A stretch of DNA of 64,000 bases from Distichodus sexfasciatus (Eukaryota; Chordata; Actinopteri; Characiformes; Distichodontidae), in contig JAVGVS010000007.1 of the NCBI GenBank assembly GCA_032718565.1, forward strand, positions 5,386,259-5,450,258, written 5' to 3'. The notes under the pieces are model-generated. The model did no database searches and was not told the origin of the DNA. It was given only the letters and a program-made list of their open reading frames with translations. Position numbers and translations under genes: made by a program. Below, in pieces: positions 22,017 to 33,540 of this stretch. Within the stretch, counting starts at the first letter, position 1; each line of letters begins with the position of its first letter.

Positions 22017-22263
22017 ACAGCCCGTTGCAACAGAGCAAGCAAACCAAGCAATTGGCGAGGGCCCCGAGCTAACCCGGGGCCCCCCGACTATGACTGGTTA
22101 TGTATTGAATAACAGCAACAACAACTGTGTAGTGACTTTTTAAATTCTATGATTGGTCAATGCAGGAAAGTGCAACGACACTATTATCGGAATCCCCCTC
22201 AAGGGCGGGGGGCGTGGGGGGTCTCTTTTGCCTGGGCCCCCCAAAGTGCCTTGAAACGGCCTT
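22017..22263. mobile_element. Short inverted-repeat element with 'ggggcccc' interior, probable
   Basis: Ends are imperfect inverted repeats: cagcccgttgcaac at the left and gaaacggcctt at the right. Both flanks carry a direct GATTA (22012-22016 and 22264-22268). The inside has 'gagggccccgag' and 'cctgggccccccaaag', as in some fish MITEs. Superfamily not assigned. Confidence 0.5.
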
Positions 22264-22562
22264 GATTAGCAGCCATGAATTACAGGCATGAAGTTCCCAG
22301 GGTATAGAGTAGAGTTAGCAATTAATCAAAACTATCATTTAGAACCTCTAATCGACGTAATCTTGTCCATGTTCTTTTGATTATTTTTGAATTTCTGTCA
22401 ATACTTTTTTTTTAAATTCTGTTAATAATTTCCCCAGTGTGTGTTCATGTACAACCCTCTTAAAAACATATTACAGACTCTGACACTTCCAGTCTGCTAC
22501 TGCATCTGTGTGTGTTTCCTTCAGTTATTTTAAAACCACAAAGACGTGCACTCTTTCATCAG

Positions 22563-22636
22563 CACTTTCTCATCTCTTTTCTCCTCACAGCATTGAAAAA
22601 AAGTTATCACAGGAGGGAGATGTGTAAATTCTCTCC
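22563..22636 (+). repeat. Copy 2 of the dispersed segment at 19806
   Basis: Shares 'cactttctcatctctttt', 'ctcctcacag', 'attgaaaa' and 'gagatgtgtaaattctctcc' with the copy 2.76 kb upstream in the same orientation. About 9 bp between these blocks is missing here. In both copies one frame reads through to EMCKFSP. Confidence 0.6.
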
Positions 22637-24340
22637 AAAATATGCCAGCTTTAATATTCGAGCATATTGACAGTGCAGACTTTGCCTGCACAGATTGATT
22701 TGAGGTCATATCGTCCAGCCCTAGTGCAGGGGAACCCCTGTACTGTATTACAGTATTATATTACAGTGCAATCATGAGAACAACCGTAGCGGTTAGTAAC
22801 TGTCTCCTGTGTTTAATTAGCTGGGTTACCAGGTGCTTTCCAGTGCAATATATTGTCACAGATTTCATTTCTTTTGCTTGCTTTGATTTCTTTCCTTGGC
22901 CTAGGGATTATTGCCCTGTGTTGGATGTTTGACTGAAAGTGTTGTTCTCCAGAAGTTTGGATCGTTGCAAATTCTGTCTGGAATCTAGCTCTGATCCCTA
23001 CTTAAAAATCAGCTTGGCCTAATAAGCTGGTTTGAGCTGATAATCAGATCAGGCTGCTCCATAAAGACCCATTTTACTCAAGACCGATAAAGCCTGTGTT
23101 GTGGAACCCTTCAAACTGGATTTGGTGGCAAATGAAGTTAGAATGTGTTTTGGGTCTTTGATATTTATATGTACAGCATTTAGTAGTGACTGTAATGTAA
23201 AACGACAGCCTCACTAGAGCACATCACGTATTACTTCATGCTTTTTTGAAGGCAGAATTAGAACAAACACAAGCTTTTATTTCTAATGAATTAACATTCA
23301 CATGTATCATATTTACACGTATGGTATTTAGTAGACACTCTTTCCTGAGTGAAGTTCACTTGCTGATTACAGGGACAGGCCACTCCAGAATCAAACCAAC
23401 CACAGTCATCAAGTGAACACTATAATCCACTTTAAAAGTGCTCTTATATTTTTTACCAGCAAATATTTATGTTCAGCTCAGTTGACATTTTTATTTGCTC
23501 AAAAACCAGCTCTCCCCTGCACTTCCCTATCGCACTTCTCCTAAACCTCGAACACTAGCATGACTCAGATCCAGTATGTCTTTGGCTGGATCGAACTGTC
23601 ATCCCATCTGCCCTGACAGTTCATCGTGCAGAAACAAAACATCTTAAAGCTGAAATGGAGACGAAAAGCTTTCAGTTAATGGCTCCTGCTGAACAGGGAA
23701 GTGGAAAGGGATGAAGTCTCAGTTTGACCAATGCAGAAGGGTTATTGTTAGCTCTAGCTTTTTTATTCATAAGATGCTCTAATATGCACGCAGAGAATAG
23801 TGGGAAGGGCTCAGAGGTGGGCTGTCAGCTTCTGCTGCCTTTAATCATTGTCTGCCATGCAGAGTGGGGCATTAAAGGCATTAAGGCCTGACTGTATCCG
23901 AACCGAAGCAGCCGTGTACTACACAGTTTGCTAGTTAAGAAACTCGGCCCAGTGTATCTGCATAAAAGCTGTCTATCACAAGAGCTTTGCATCACCCTGC
24001 TGTTTTAAGTGGTGCGGTTAGCATAGCTGATGAAGACTGGTGTAGCTAAGCGTGACGTGGCCAAGAGACCGAAAATTACCCGTGGCTAACTGTGCAGTGC
24101 TCAGAGGAGAAGCCTCAGAAGTTTTGCTGCTCCCAAGAGCTTTCTATTAGGAGGAATGAGGGATGAGGGACTGGGTGAGAAAAACGGAGGGAAGCAGAGA
24201 GAGAGAATGAGAGAGAGGAGACAAGGGCCAGGGATTATTCTGCAGAGTTTCCCGCAGGCAAAGCAGTCAGCAGTGCTAGAGTGTTCATATGCATTTATGT
24301 GGAAAGTGCCCCTGTCTCCTCTGATCTTTCTCCCTCTCTC
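22637..24340. other. Non-coding stretch, mostly unique
   Basis: A degenerate SINE-B-like tail may lie at 23325-23420 ('ggtatttagtagacactct'). The part 23860-24130 is repeat-poor. No exon was recognised. Confidence 0.35.
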
Positions 24341-24431
24341 TCACACACACAAAACACACACTCTCTCTCTCTCTCTCTTTCTGATAGCTGTTTTAGCATG
24401 TAGCTTTCCTCTCTCTCTCTCTCTCTCTCTT
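24341..24431. repeat. CT/CA microsatellite pair
   Basis: CA-rich 24341-24360, then two (CT)n tracts (24361-24380 and 24411-24431). A frame through this region translates mainly into Leu/Ser runs and is not a gene. Confidence 0.85.
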
Positions 24432-25113
24432 CCCTGAGTTCTAGCTTCCCCGGGGGCGACATGCAGCTCCACCCCGCTCTCCTCTCTTCTTAACTAGGCA
24501 GGAGGGGGAGCACAAACCCAGGCGAGTGTTCTGTGGCCTTTCGGGAAGGGGGTAGTGGATTTGGGCAGGCCTCTCTCCAAAGCCTCCAGCACCCTGAACG
24601 ATACACAGCAGATTCATACTTTATTTAAGCGTGCGACAGCATCACTCGTACACTTTGCATCACATTGCATGTGTTCTGCTGTGAGATTGTGGCCATGTGG
24701 GTTTGAAAGAAAAGCTGTTATCTGTGTAGATCAGCTCTTCGTCTCTCTCCTTCTCACACAGTCTTCTTTGTCATCACGTGGCTGAAGCAGGTGGCGAAAT
24801 GTCTTCACTGAAAGCTGGGTAATTTTGCCCCAGCAGATCTGCAGCCCCTCTTCCCAGATCGGTTCTCATCTCTTGGGGATTATTTTCTCTCTTTCTCTCC
24901 ATTTAACACCAGGCCCATTTTCATTTGGCTTGGAGTCACGACTCTAAGCCAAATGAAGAACATCTCATCATCCAATGTAATAATTCAGGAGGCTGTAGCG
25001 ATGACCCAGACGGGGCGCATTCCAAACAGGGCATGCTAAGATAGTGTAGTCTATGAGTGGACATTCGTTACGGATACAGACTAAACAAACCACTAGTTTC
25101 TTTTCACTCATGA

Positions 25114-25395
25114 TACACTGATCAGCCATAACATTATGACCACCCTCCTTATATTGAGTAGGCACATGGATACATAGCCCCAAACGCCTCAAACTGTGAT
25201 GAACTGTGTGTTGTGACTCATTTCTATCAGAGCCGGTGTTAGCGTTTTCAGTCATTTGAGCTACGGAAGCTCTTCTATTGGATTAGACAACACAAGCCAG
25301 TCTTTTCTCTCCTTAAGTGCATCGGTGACTCTTGCCCATTCATGAGCTCCCCCCTTCCTTGGACCACTTTTGAAAGGTTCTGACCAATATGCGGA
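25114..25395. mobile_element. Fragment of a widespread fish DNA repeat ('acactgatcagcc' end)
   Basis: Begins tacactgatcagccataaca, a terminus I recognise as recurrent in teleost genomic sequence. It continues with 'tttctatcagagccggtgtt', 'tttgagctacggaagctc', 'gacaacacaagccag' and 'ccttggaccacttttgaaag'. The opposite terminus is missing or decayed. Superfamily uncertain; no intact transposase frame. Confidence 0.6.
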
Positions 25396-26629
25396 GTAGT
25401 TGATATTGTAATGGTTAAGGAGTCACTCACCCACTCACTACCATTGTGACAAAGTAATCCGTGATATTCACTTGGTGATCGCCGTTAGTTTAACCTGTAG
25501 GCACAGAACCGAAAGAGGAAATCACTGCTGTATGAACATGTGATTATTAATTTTGTCACTTACAATAAAAGCAGATTAAAAATCCTTACCAATGCAAAAG
25601 AATTGCATGCAGTGTAAATAAAAACTCGTACACAAGCATCTTTTAGCAGTTCTGTATATTTACTGTTTTCTTTTAACCTGGTTTTACTTTAGGAGCCTAT
25701 GACAAGAGGGCTGAGTGTGTTTCGATTGTGTGTGATTAAATAAGTGCTTCCGGAGCCCTGTGGTTACTGCTGATACTGTGGCTTTGAAGTGAAAGAAAAA
25801 AACAGACGAGGCTTGGCTTCCCGATAACACGCACAAAATCTGTCTTATGGCGAGGCGAACGTGAGCGCAATAGAGAGAAAGAGAGAAAGAAAGGGGGCCT
25901 CCTGGGATGGCAGAGACAGGAGGAAGTCCGGTTTAATCGGAGCCATTCAGTGGGTGAACGAGGTCCCACACATACACATCCTCATTTTAAATGAGTGCAA
26001 ATAGCACAGTAAAGGTGGAGATGAGGCCAGTTTCACACAGGAAACACAGGGGGAGGAGTGTGTATGTGTGCATGTGTGTGTGTGAGGGAGATAAAAAGAG
26101 AGAAAGAGGGAGAAATAGAGACCTTACTGACCACAGCCAACAATACACTTTCAGTTCTGCTAGCTGTAAACCACATCTCAAAGTATCTCTCACACACACA
26201 CACACACTATTGTACATGGCTCTGAGTGGATACGACACATTAGCTTGCTGAGAAGTGACAGAACTAGAAGTACTTTATCCTGAAGAGAGGAGAAACGTTC
26301 CAATGTACAGGCTGAGTGGAGAGCGGGGGACTCGGGCAGGTGGTAAGACTTGTTTGTTCCTCCTGACAGATGTGCAGATACATATTGTAGCAGGGTGTTG
26401 GAATTGCATCAGTTCACAGGAGCTTTCTGGAACAGATGCTTTGCAGTGTGAGGAGAGCTGGAGCACTGCACCTCTGACTTCTCTAAACAGTTTCAGTCTA
26501 AGAGGAAACGAGGGGCAGAGGTGAGATTTTGCAGGACAGGAAATGGCGATGAGAGTTAGTAAGCTAGGTATGTGTGTGTGCGTTATGTGTGTACAGTATA
26601 TAGTATTTGCACATACAATAAAATTAGTA
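25396..26629. other. Non-coding stretch with short GA, GT and CA tracts
   Basis: GA-rich near 25872-25892, GT 26060-26084 and CA 26191-26207. Otherwise no recognised feature. Confidence 0.35.
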
Positions 26630-26895
26630 ATGCTTCTTACTTTTTTCAGTAGCTAATCAGTAGTGAAGCAACTTTCAAAACGCTGTAGCTTTTCCAGTAA
26701 CATTTCTGTTTCCATTTTTAATACCAGTGTAGAATGGAAAAATGCTACATTGTTTCAAAAACTATTGTTTTTCTCTCTGCTTATTTTCAATTACCACTGT
26801 CAGCTACTGAATTTGCGGAAGTGGCGTCTGATAGGTGACCGTTCATTACAGCACACATAGTGATGCCGCCATTGCGTCACAGAGCACTCTTTAAG
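26630..26895. mobile_element. Repeat related to the GTAGCTT-rich element at 30850
   Basis: 'ttacttttttcagtagctaa', 'atgctacattgtttcaaaa', 'tattgtttttctct' and 'gcgtcacagagcactcttt' recur in the same order at 30880-31075, so both are copies of one family. Ends were not defined. Confidence 0.55.
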
Positions 26896-28740
26896 CAGGT
26901 TTGAGATGGAGTTGGAGGATGCAGGGATCTGTGGCCATGAATTAGGATAGATGTATAGCATGTGTTTTCTCTGTACCTTTCATTGTAGCGAAAGTTCCAA
27001 GCATGTACCGTACAGTGTGTATAGCAGCTGCACAAACATAATGTATATGACATTAATGGTCATGGAACAGGAGTGTGAAAGTGTGTTTGTGGAAAGAGAG
27101 AAAATGTAGTGTTGCCAATTTTCTTCTGCAACCCAACCAGCTAGGTCTATGAGTGTAATGTGCTGAGTTTAACATATGGGGCAATGGCTGAAAGTATGGG
27201 ACAAGCAAATTTCAAACCGAATACAGGATGTCCTGGCTGTTACTGGGCAGTTGGCAAGCATAAGAGGATGATGAGACACTCTATTGATCTTTCTCTGTGT
27301 GTTTGTGTGTGTGTGTGCTAAGTGCTGGATCCTTCTGTATTGCTGTGTTCTTTCTGAGAGATTAAAGCAATCAATCTGGCTAAAAATAGATGCTCCACTC
27401 CCAAACATTACCTTTGCGCCAATGTGTGTGTTATTGAGAGAGACAGAGGAAGAGAGAATGAATCGTGTGTTTTAATGATACCTGAGTAAACACTGAGGTC
27501 CTCGCTGGCATCCCAAACAGCCAGAATCTGAAAGAGAGAGTGATGATGTCCCCCCTCCCACACGAACACACTTTCACAACATGGAGTGGTGGGGAGTCAG
27601 AAGCGTTGCTAGTTCAAAGGGTGAGTATATTGTCTGGGGAATTTCAGTATTCCACTTCCACATATTATAAGCTGCCCTTTTGTGTGTGTGTATGTGTGTA
27701 TACGTGTGTGTGTGTGTTGGGTTTACGCCTGTGAAGTCTGGGGGTTAAACGAGTGTTTACTGTACTGCAGACACAAGTCTGTGTATCACCTCCTCTCTCA
27801 GGAGTCCAGGCTGGTGGAGGGAGGGGTAGAGAGAGATTAATGCAGAGGGGGATGAAAGGAGAATCAGCTGACAGGAGGACTGAACTCTCCCTCCTCCCAT
27901 CTCCACTGTACGGTGATGGAAGAATAGGCCAGCTGTGAGTGACAGTGACAGGCTAACGTCTGGATTTTTTTGAAGCGGGTGTGTGCGTGTCTTTCTGGGT
28001 GAGTGTGTAAGTATGCATAGAGAAGAGGTTGAATTCCACAATATGACTGTCATTTTCAGGATGATGTGGGTGTGTTTGTGTGTGTATGTGTGTGGGTGTG
28101 TGTGATTAAAATGCCATTGGAGACTTGGACACTCTTTGAGTCTTTTGGCAGTGTTCCACTTGGTAGAATACTGATGTTTTGCCCTACAGTACTGACTCTC
28201 TCTCTTTTCTGAAGAGGTTCGGTATAAGACTGCAGTTTAAACAGTGAGCTAGCGTGTATTCGTGCCTGTGTGTGTGTACAGTTTGTCTGGGCAGAGTGTG
28301 TGTATGCTGTGGTGCGCCATAGTCTGGGGTTAAAGGAATTAAGCAGGAGACAGTGGCTTTGGCCTGGTGCCTGTACTATTAGTTTCACACAGAGTTGGCC
28401 ATGACTTGTATCCCCAACGTGCTGAAAAGTGTGTGTTCATGTTAGAGTTTGTCTGTGTGTGTGTGTGTGTGGGTGTGTGTGTGTGTAAGTGTGTAAGAGA
28501 GAGAGAGGCTGTGGTATGAGGTTTTGTCCGACTCTGAAGCAGTGTGTGCATCAGCAGTACTCGGGTTAGCCGCATGTCTGCTCTCATGCAGCATGCTGGC
28601 TCTTAAAGTGGCAACGGCCTCGCTTGCAGTGGGCCCCACTCTTTCTCCAACCCATTCTTGGATTTATGGATCTGTTGATTGGATCCCAGCATCCGTGGTA
28701 ACAACATTCAGCCAACTGAGACGCTGCAAATGAAAACACA
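26896..28740. other. Non-coding stretch with GT tracts
   Basis: GT tracts at 27297-27318, 27680-27718, 28068-28104 and 28453-28492. Frames across these are artefacts of the repeats. No exon recognised. Confidence 0.45.
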
Positions 28741-29380
28741 ACTTCAACAGCAATCTTTTCTTTCTACCTCAGTTGGCATGTGATGTTATGGTGGGGTTTT
28801 GGCTATAAGCATGGATAAAGAAGTGATCCGCCTCGCTCGGTGGGAGCGCTTCCAAAGAAACCGCGCCGATTCAGGGGAAGGGAGGATTCTTCTTGTTTGC
28901 ACGTGGGTTCTTTTTGGCAGTAAGAGAGTGCAGGTTTAAGTTGACGGGATGTAGCGCATAGATTAAACTCCAAGTAAAAATGGTCTCAACAGTAGAGCTC
29001 TTACCTGGATGCCTAACAGCCATATTTTTCTCAAAGACATCTCCATTGCAGAAAACAACACACTATCAGTCAAATGTTTTTCTTTTTCATTTCTGTTTGA
29101 CATCTGTATATTTGAATGTAGCAGTCATTTTTTTCCTGACACAACTATTCAGAGAATAATAAAGATGAAGAAAAGATGAAAGCAATGGCCTGGATGGGTC
29201 AGATGAGATTTTCTGACCTTTATTCTTTTAATTTGATTTGAGATGAAAATGTTTAAAAAGCTCTCTGAGACATTAGTGGCTAGCTCAGATCATTTGGTAA
29301 AGTTGATGTGAAAATTTAGGGAAAACTTAAATCTTAATGTGAGTCTAATTAATAGATGACATACTGTATATGCCAATTAA
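28741..29380. other. Non-coding unique stretch
   Basis: 28820-28930 is CpG-containing and repeat-poor ('ccgcctcgctcggtgggagc'). No gene or repeat family recognised in the rest. Confidence 0.35.
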
Positions 29381-29617
29381 AGTGAATGATTATCTGTCAT
29401 TGTGAACACACCACAGCACAGCACACAGTGCACCACAACAAATGTGACCTCAGCATCTGTCCCATCCACAAAGGAACAGTGGGCAGCCATAGAGCAGCGG
29501 TCGGGGACAGTATATTGCTCATGAGTACCTCAGTGATAACTTTACCGGTCCAGGAGTTAAACTCGTGACCTTCTGATTTTGGGGCCTTCCCCTAACCGTT
29601 ACACTACCAGCAGCCCC
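29381..29617 (-). mobile_element. SINE-A, near full length
   Basis: Tail 'agtgaatgattatctgtca', GTGC-rich block, 'gcagcggtcggggacag', and tRNA head ending 'cctaaccgttacactacc' then 'agcagcccc' on the + strand. Confidence 0.85.
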
Positions 29618-30849
29618 TAGTCCTTATTAGTCCTAACAATTCTAGGGCTGGGGTTTTGCCAGGGAAATGAGACAGTGAGTACAGAAATGTATTGCAGCAT
29701 ATGTAAATACTCATGTAAACCATATTCCTCTAAAGGCTATAAACACAAGAAAGTCTGACTCTTTACTTTTACACAGTACTGTATATATACACTTGAAACT
29801 TTTGGGTCAGTTATATGGCCGTGATAGGGATAAATGTTAACTGTTGAATAATAAATGTTTTAGGACCGTCTCTACATAGGTAATACAGGTCTCTAGACAA
29901 ATGATTGCTCTTTCACTTTACTGATGCTAATAATAATAAAAAAATGTCTGGCATATGAAAGTTATAAAAATATTCATATCAGCACAAAAATGCCTATAAA
30001 ATGTCGGTTCTGATTTTATGATCAGAGTTTAAAACACATTATTGCTTCACATTTTAAAGTTTTCTTATCTCCATGCACATCATTGGTCTGTTTCCCACCT
30101 TATTTCTGTTAGAGGCATTTGTCTCATGGAGACTTTATTAGGAACAGCAGAAATTTACTTGCACTCAATAGCCACTTAATGGAGAACCTTATAGATGTAC
30201 TTTAGTTGTATAATCACAGATTGTGGCTTTTTGTGTCACACACAATCTGTAAAGCTCTCTCTCTCGACACAGCAGTGAGACTGATATGGCAGTCTGCGTT
30301 GTATGGGTGTGTACGGGTCAGAAGTGTTGATGAGAGTCTTTATAACTGCTAGGTTGAGACTGTGTGCTAATGAGAAGTTGCATCATTATATCCATGATTA
30401 AAGCTAATTGTCGGTGTAAATATACATTGTAAAATGAACAAATATTTCCCTACCCCGCCTCTCCTGTGTCTTGTCTCCTCTCACATCTCCTCTGTCTGTC
30501 TTTATGCTTCCAGAACCTTCTATCATTGTAAACAATACAAGCTAAAGCAAACATCTGACTTTACTCATCTTTCGACAATGTGGTCAGTTAAACCCACACT
30601 TTTCATACTCTCCTTCCCACTCACACAAACACATTCCTTGAGCTTTACGTACGGTATGTACTCAGACTTTGAAAGCTAAATGGGAAAGAGACCTTTGAAG
30701 TGCTGTTTCAGCAGAACTGGTGGCTTCACGTGCTCCAGATATTGCAGTAGATACTCAAACAAACTCCACAATGGGGACTGTGAACCAGATAGAGCAAGTA
30801 AAGAATGTAGGAAACAGTTTACAGTGTTTTGTGGAGTAGCTAACTAAGA
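29618..30849. other. Non-coding A+T-rich stretch
   Basis: No recognised gene, SINE or inverted-repeat element. Confidence 0.35.
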
Positions 30850-31325
30850 GAGTGAAGCTAATGAGTAGCGCTGCTAACTTAACTACTTTTTTCAGTAGCT
30901 TAACAGTAGCCCTTCCTTTTTTGCCAAATGCTACATTGTTACAAAAGAATACTATTATTTTTCTCTTCTACAAAGATATGTATATTTAAGTTACAGGCCA
31001 TTCTGAGGCATGACGTGGCATCTGACCTAGCAGGCTTCTGTGTCGCTCATTGCTTCACAGCGCATTCTTGGTAGTCAAAATGTATGACTTTAAAAGGACA
31101 GAACTTACACATTTGTGTGTAACTAATGCACACCGACAATCTGAATGCTCTCTACCTCCAAAACATCATTGAAATCTTATTGTGGATGTACCTTTTCTCT
31201 GTAGCTTGTAGCTCATCTAACTACTATATTTAAACAGTAGCTTGGCTGTAGCTTAGCTAATTTTTACTTTTAATAAGTAGCTTGTAGCTTGGAAAGGTAT
31301 AATTTAAAAGTAGCTTCTCTAACAA
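30850..31325. mobile_element. GTAGCTT-rich interspersed repeat
   Basis: Both ends are dense in gtagctt / agctac: 'gtagctaactaagag' and 'cagtagcttaacagtagc' at the left; 'gtagcttgtagctca', 'cagtagcttggctgtagc' and 'aagtagcttgtagcttgg' at the right. The middle matches 26630-26895. Such sub-terminal repeats are typical of hAT-like non-autonomous elements; class assignment is inference. Confidence 0.6.
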
Positions 31326-31900
31326 TGATGACCAAGTGGAAAGCTACATCCTCAAAACTGTTATCAGATCACTGAGACCCTGAAAGTGTAGATTTGGTGT
31401 AATTCCGAGAACTCTTCCACACTTAACCCCCTGCCTGGGTTGTGATGTGTGCTTGTAATTGTGGTGTTATTTGCAGGCCCCGGAGTGCTGTGATGTGTGT
31501 TGCGCTGTGTGGGTGCAGCTCGGCCTGATGGAGCCCGACTGAGCTGCAGATAAGAGCTCAGGGCCTGGGAAAGAGGAAGTAGCAGGAATGATTTAGCCAT
31601 TTTCTCTCCCTGCTCTCTGCTTTTCTCACCTCCGGGCTGTTAGATCAAAAACCCAAAGTTCTGCTTTTCATATGGGAGGTGTCCCTTTAGTGAACTGTCA
31701 CTCCACCCTGACACACACATACACATACTCACAAGGACAGAAGGAGCTTTCTTAAGGACATGTGTGCGCACAAGCCTAAGGGTGCATGTGTGTGAATGTG
31801 AATGTGTTAAATTGATATCACTCTTATCCAGTGACTTTTAACAGCTTTCATGGCAAAAACAATCACCTCTAATAACACTCAACAACCTCTTCTTCTCTCT

Positions 31901-31904
31901 TCTT

Positions 31905-31932
<28 letters not shown>
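31901..31932. repeat. CA microsatellite
   Basis: (CA)n of about 28 bp, followed by a second short GT tract at 32019-32032. Confidence 0.9.
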
Positions 31933-31935
<3 letters not shown>

Positions 31936-32119
31936 ACTCACTTCCCACTCTGTGACTGTTGGCTTTTACTGCATAATTCCTTCACTTACTTCTTGCACAA
32001 TTACATGTCAGCATTTCAGTGTGTGTGTGTGTCAGTAATGAATGCTCCATTAGTTCATTTAGAGGAATTCCTACTGTGCGCTCGGTTTGTTTGCCATGTA
32101 AATCAGTCTTTGTGATGAG

Positions 32120-32290
32120 GCATCTAAGCTTGCTTTGAACTGCTGACGGTTTTAATTAATGTATCCTAAAAACACAGCAAACAGCAATTAAACCTTCCCG
32201 GCTCTGCTTGCTGGAATAAAGCAGGCTGTCATTAAAGCTGCGAAGCCTGCATCTGCAGCACTACAGCACTACCTGAAGCTTCAAACACAG
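32120..32290. promoter_or_regulatory. Candidate regulatory block with AATTAAT core
   Basis: Repeat-poor, with 'gttttaattaatgtatcc', 'cagcaattaaacc' and 'tgtcattaaagctgcg' spread over about 100 bp. The homeodomain-type cores suggest an enhancer-like element; untested. Confidence 0.25.
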
Positions 32291-32630
32291 GCACCATGTC
32301 AGCATCTCTCTGTTCAGGATCAGCGCCTCTCTTCGTTTTTTCTCTCTCTTTCCCTGCTTCACTCACTCTGGATGTGGAGTTTCCACTCGGCATTTACCAC
32401 ACTGGCAGAAAAAGTCTGGTTTTAGCCTACAAGCTGCACCTTGAGCATCTCAAATGTTAAGACAAGACTAATGCTACACCCAGTTTACTCTTTTCCTTTG
32501 GTGGCAAATTATGAAGTATATATTGTGAGGCAAACAATAGTGATCTCTGTACCGTTGCCAATAATGTTGGCAAATGTTGACCAATTTTCTTTTTTTCCAC
32601 TGTTGTAGTGATCCTCATGTATTATACATG

Positions 32631-32876
32631 GAGCTGTTGGTAGTGTAACGGTTAGTGAGTTCGCCCTGTGATCGGAAGGACGCTGAAAGGTTCGAATCCT
32701 GGACGGGTAAAGGTACCACTGAGATATGAGCAAGGTATCATTCCCAGACACTGCCACTCAGGTGCTGCCCATGTCAGCTGCCCACTGCTTCTTCATGGAT
32801 GGGTCACATTTTGTTGTGGTGCACTGTGTGCTGTGCTGTGATGTGTAACAAATAATCACTCACTTTCACTTTCACT
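32631..32876 (+). mobile_element. SINE-A, full length, + orientation
   Basis: The clearest copy for reading the structure. Head: 'ggtagtgtaacggttagtga' (A box) and GGTTCGAATCC (B box). Body: 'taaaggtaccactgagata', 'cactgccactcaggtgctgc', 'ccactgcttcttcatggatg'. Tail: 'gtgcactgtgtgctgtgct' and 'aataatcactcactttcac'. The tRNA-like part is about 70 bp. Confidence 0.9.
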
Positions 32877-33335
32877 AAACATGTAAGTATAGTATCTTGA
32901 AATGACGACTTTCACAACTTTTCAATACATGGCAACTTCAACAGTGAACAATATCAGCTTATGGCCAAATTAAACAGTCATCTGTGCTGAGCTGTAGTGT
33001 GTTTAAATTGACAAATAAACATTCACTTTGTAACCTGAAATTTGGTTGATCATATCACTAATCATGCTTCAGATAATTTTGAACATTTTGGGGTTTTTGC
33101 AATGTACTATAGCTACACAATTTCAATTCTGCACAATTGATTCTGAATGACAACACAAAATCAATCAACATTTGTCAGAGTAATTGGCAAACCTACAAAG
33201 GTTCCTTTTTTCACATGTCGGTATACACGTGGCCTCAAGGTATAAAATAACTTCACTTATTTTTACTTATTACTGCATAGAAGAACACACTCTCAGGTGG
33301 ATGAATTTTCGTTTAATTAGGATGTTTGGGAAGAA

Positions 33336-33386
33336 ATGTCATAACAATATATTTTATGTTTCATGTAGAAATTATGCAGGTAGAAT
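33336..33386 (+). repeat. Segment shared with 39250-39298
   Basis: 'gtcataacaatatatttta', 'gtttcatgta' and 'aaattat(g)caggtagaat' recur 5.9 kb downstream in the same orientation with few changes. Confidence 0.55.
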
Positions 33387-33540
33387 CACCAAACCGTTGG
33401 TGGTCGATGTTTTTCGAAATAATTGGCAGCGGGCAGCAGGTTTTGAGTGGGGCTCATCTGTAACTTTATTGTTATAATAAGAAAGGCGGCAGCGTGAGGC
33501 TGTAATTAGCCGGAGAGGCAGAGAGCGAGGTCGCTCCTCC
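33387..33540. promoter_or_regulatory. Candidate regulatory block
   Basis: Repeat-poor, with 'tcgaaataattggcagcggg', 'actttattgttataataag' and 'ggctgtaattagccggag'. It lies directly after the duplicated segment. Conservation not tested. Confidence 0.25.

Noticed and set aside
32631..32710. tRNA gene from A and B boxes
   Set aside because: The boxes belong to the heads of SINE copies; no intact cloverleaf with matching acceptor stem, and the same head recurs about fifteen times with SINE bodies attached.
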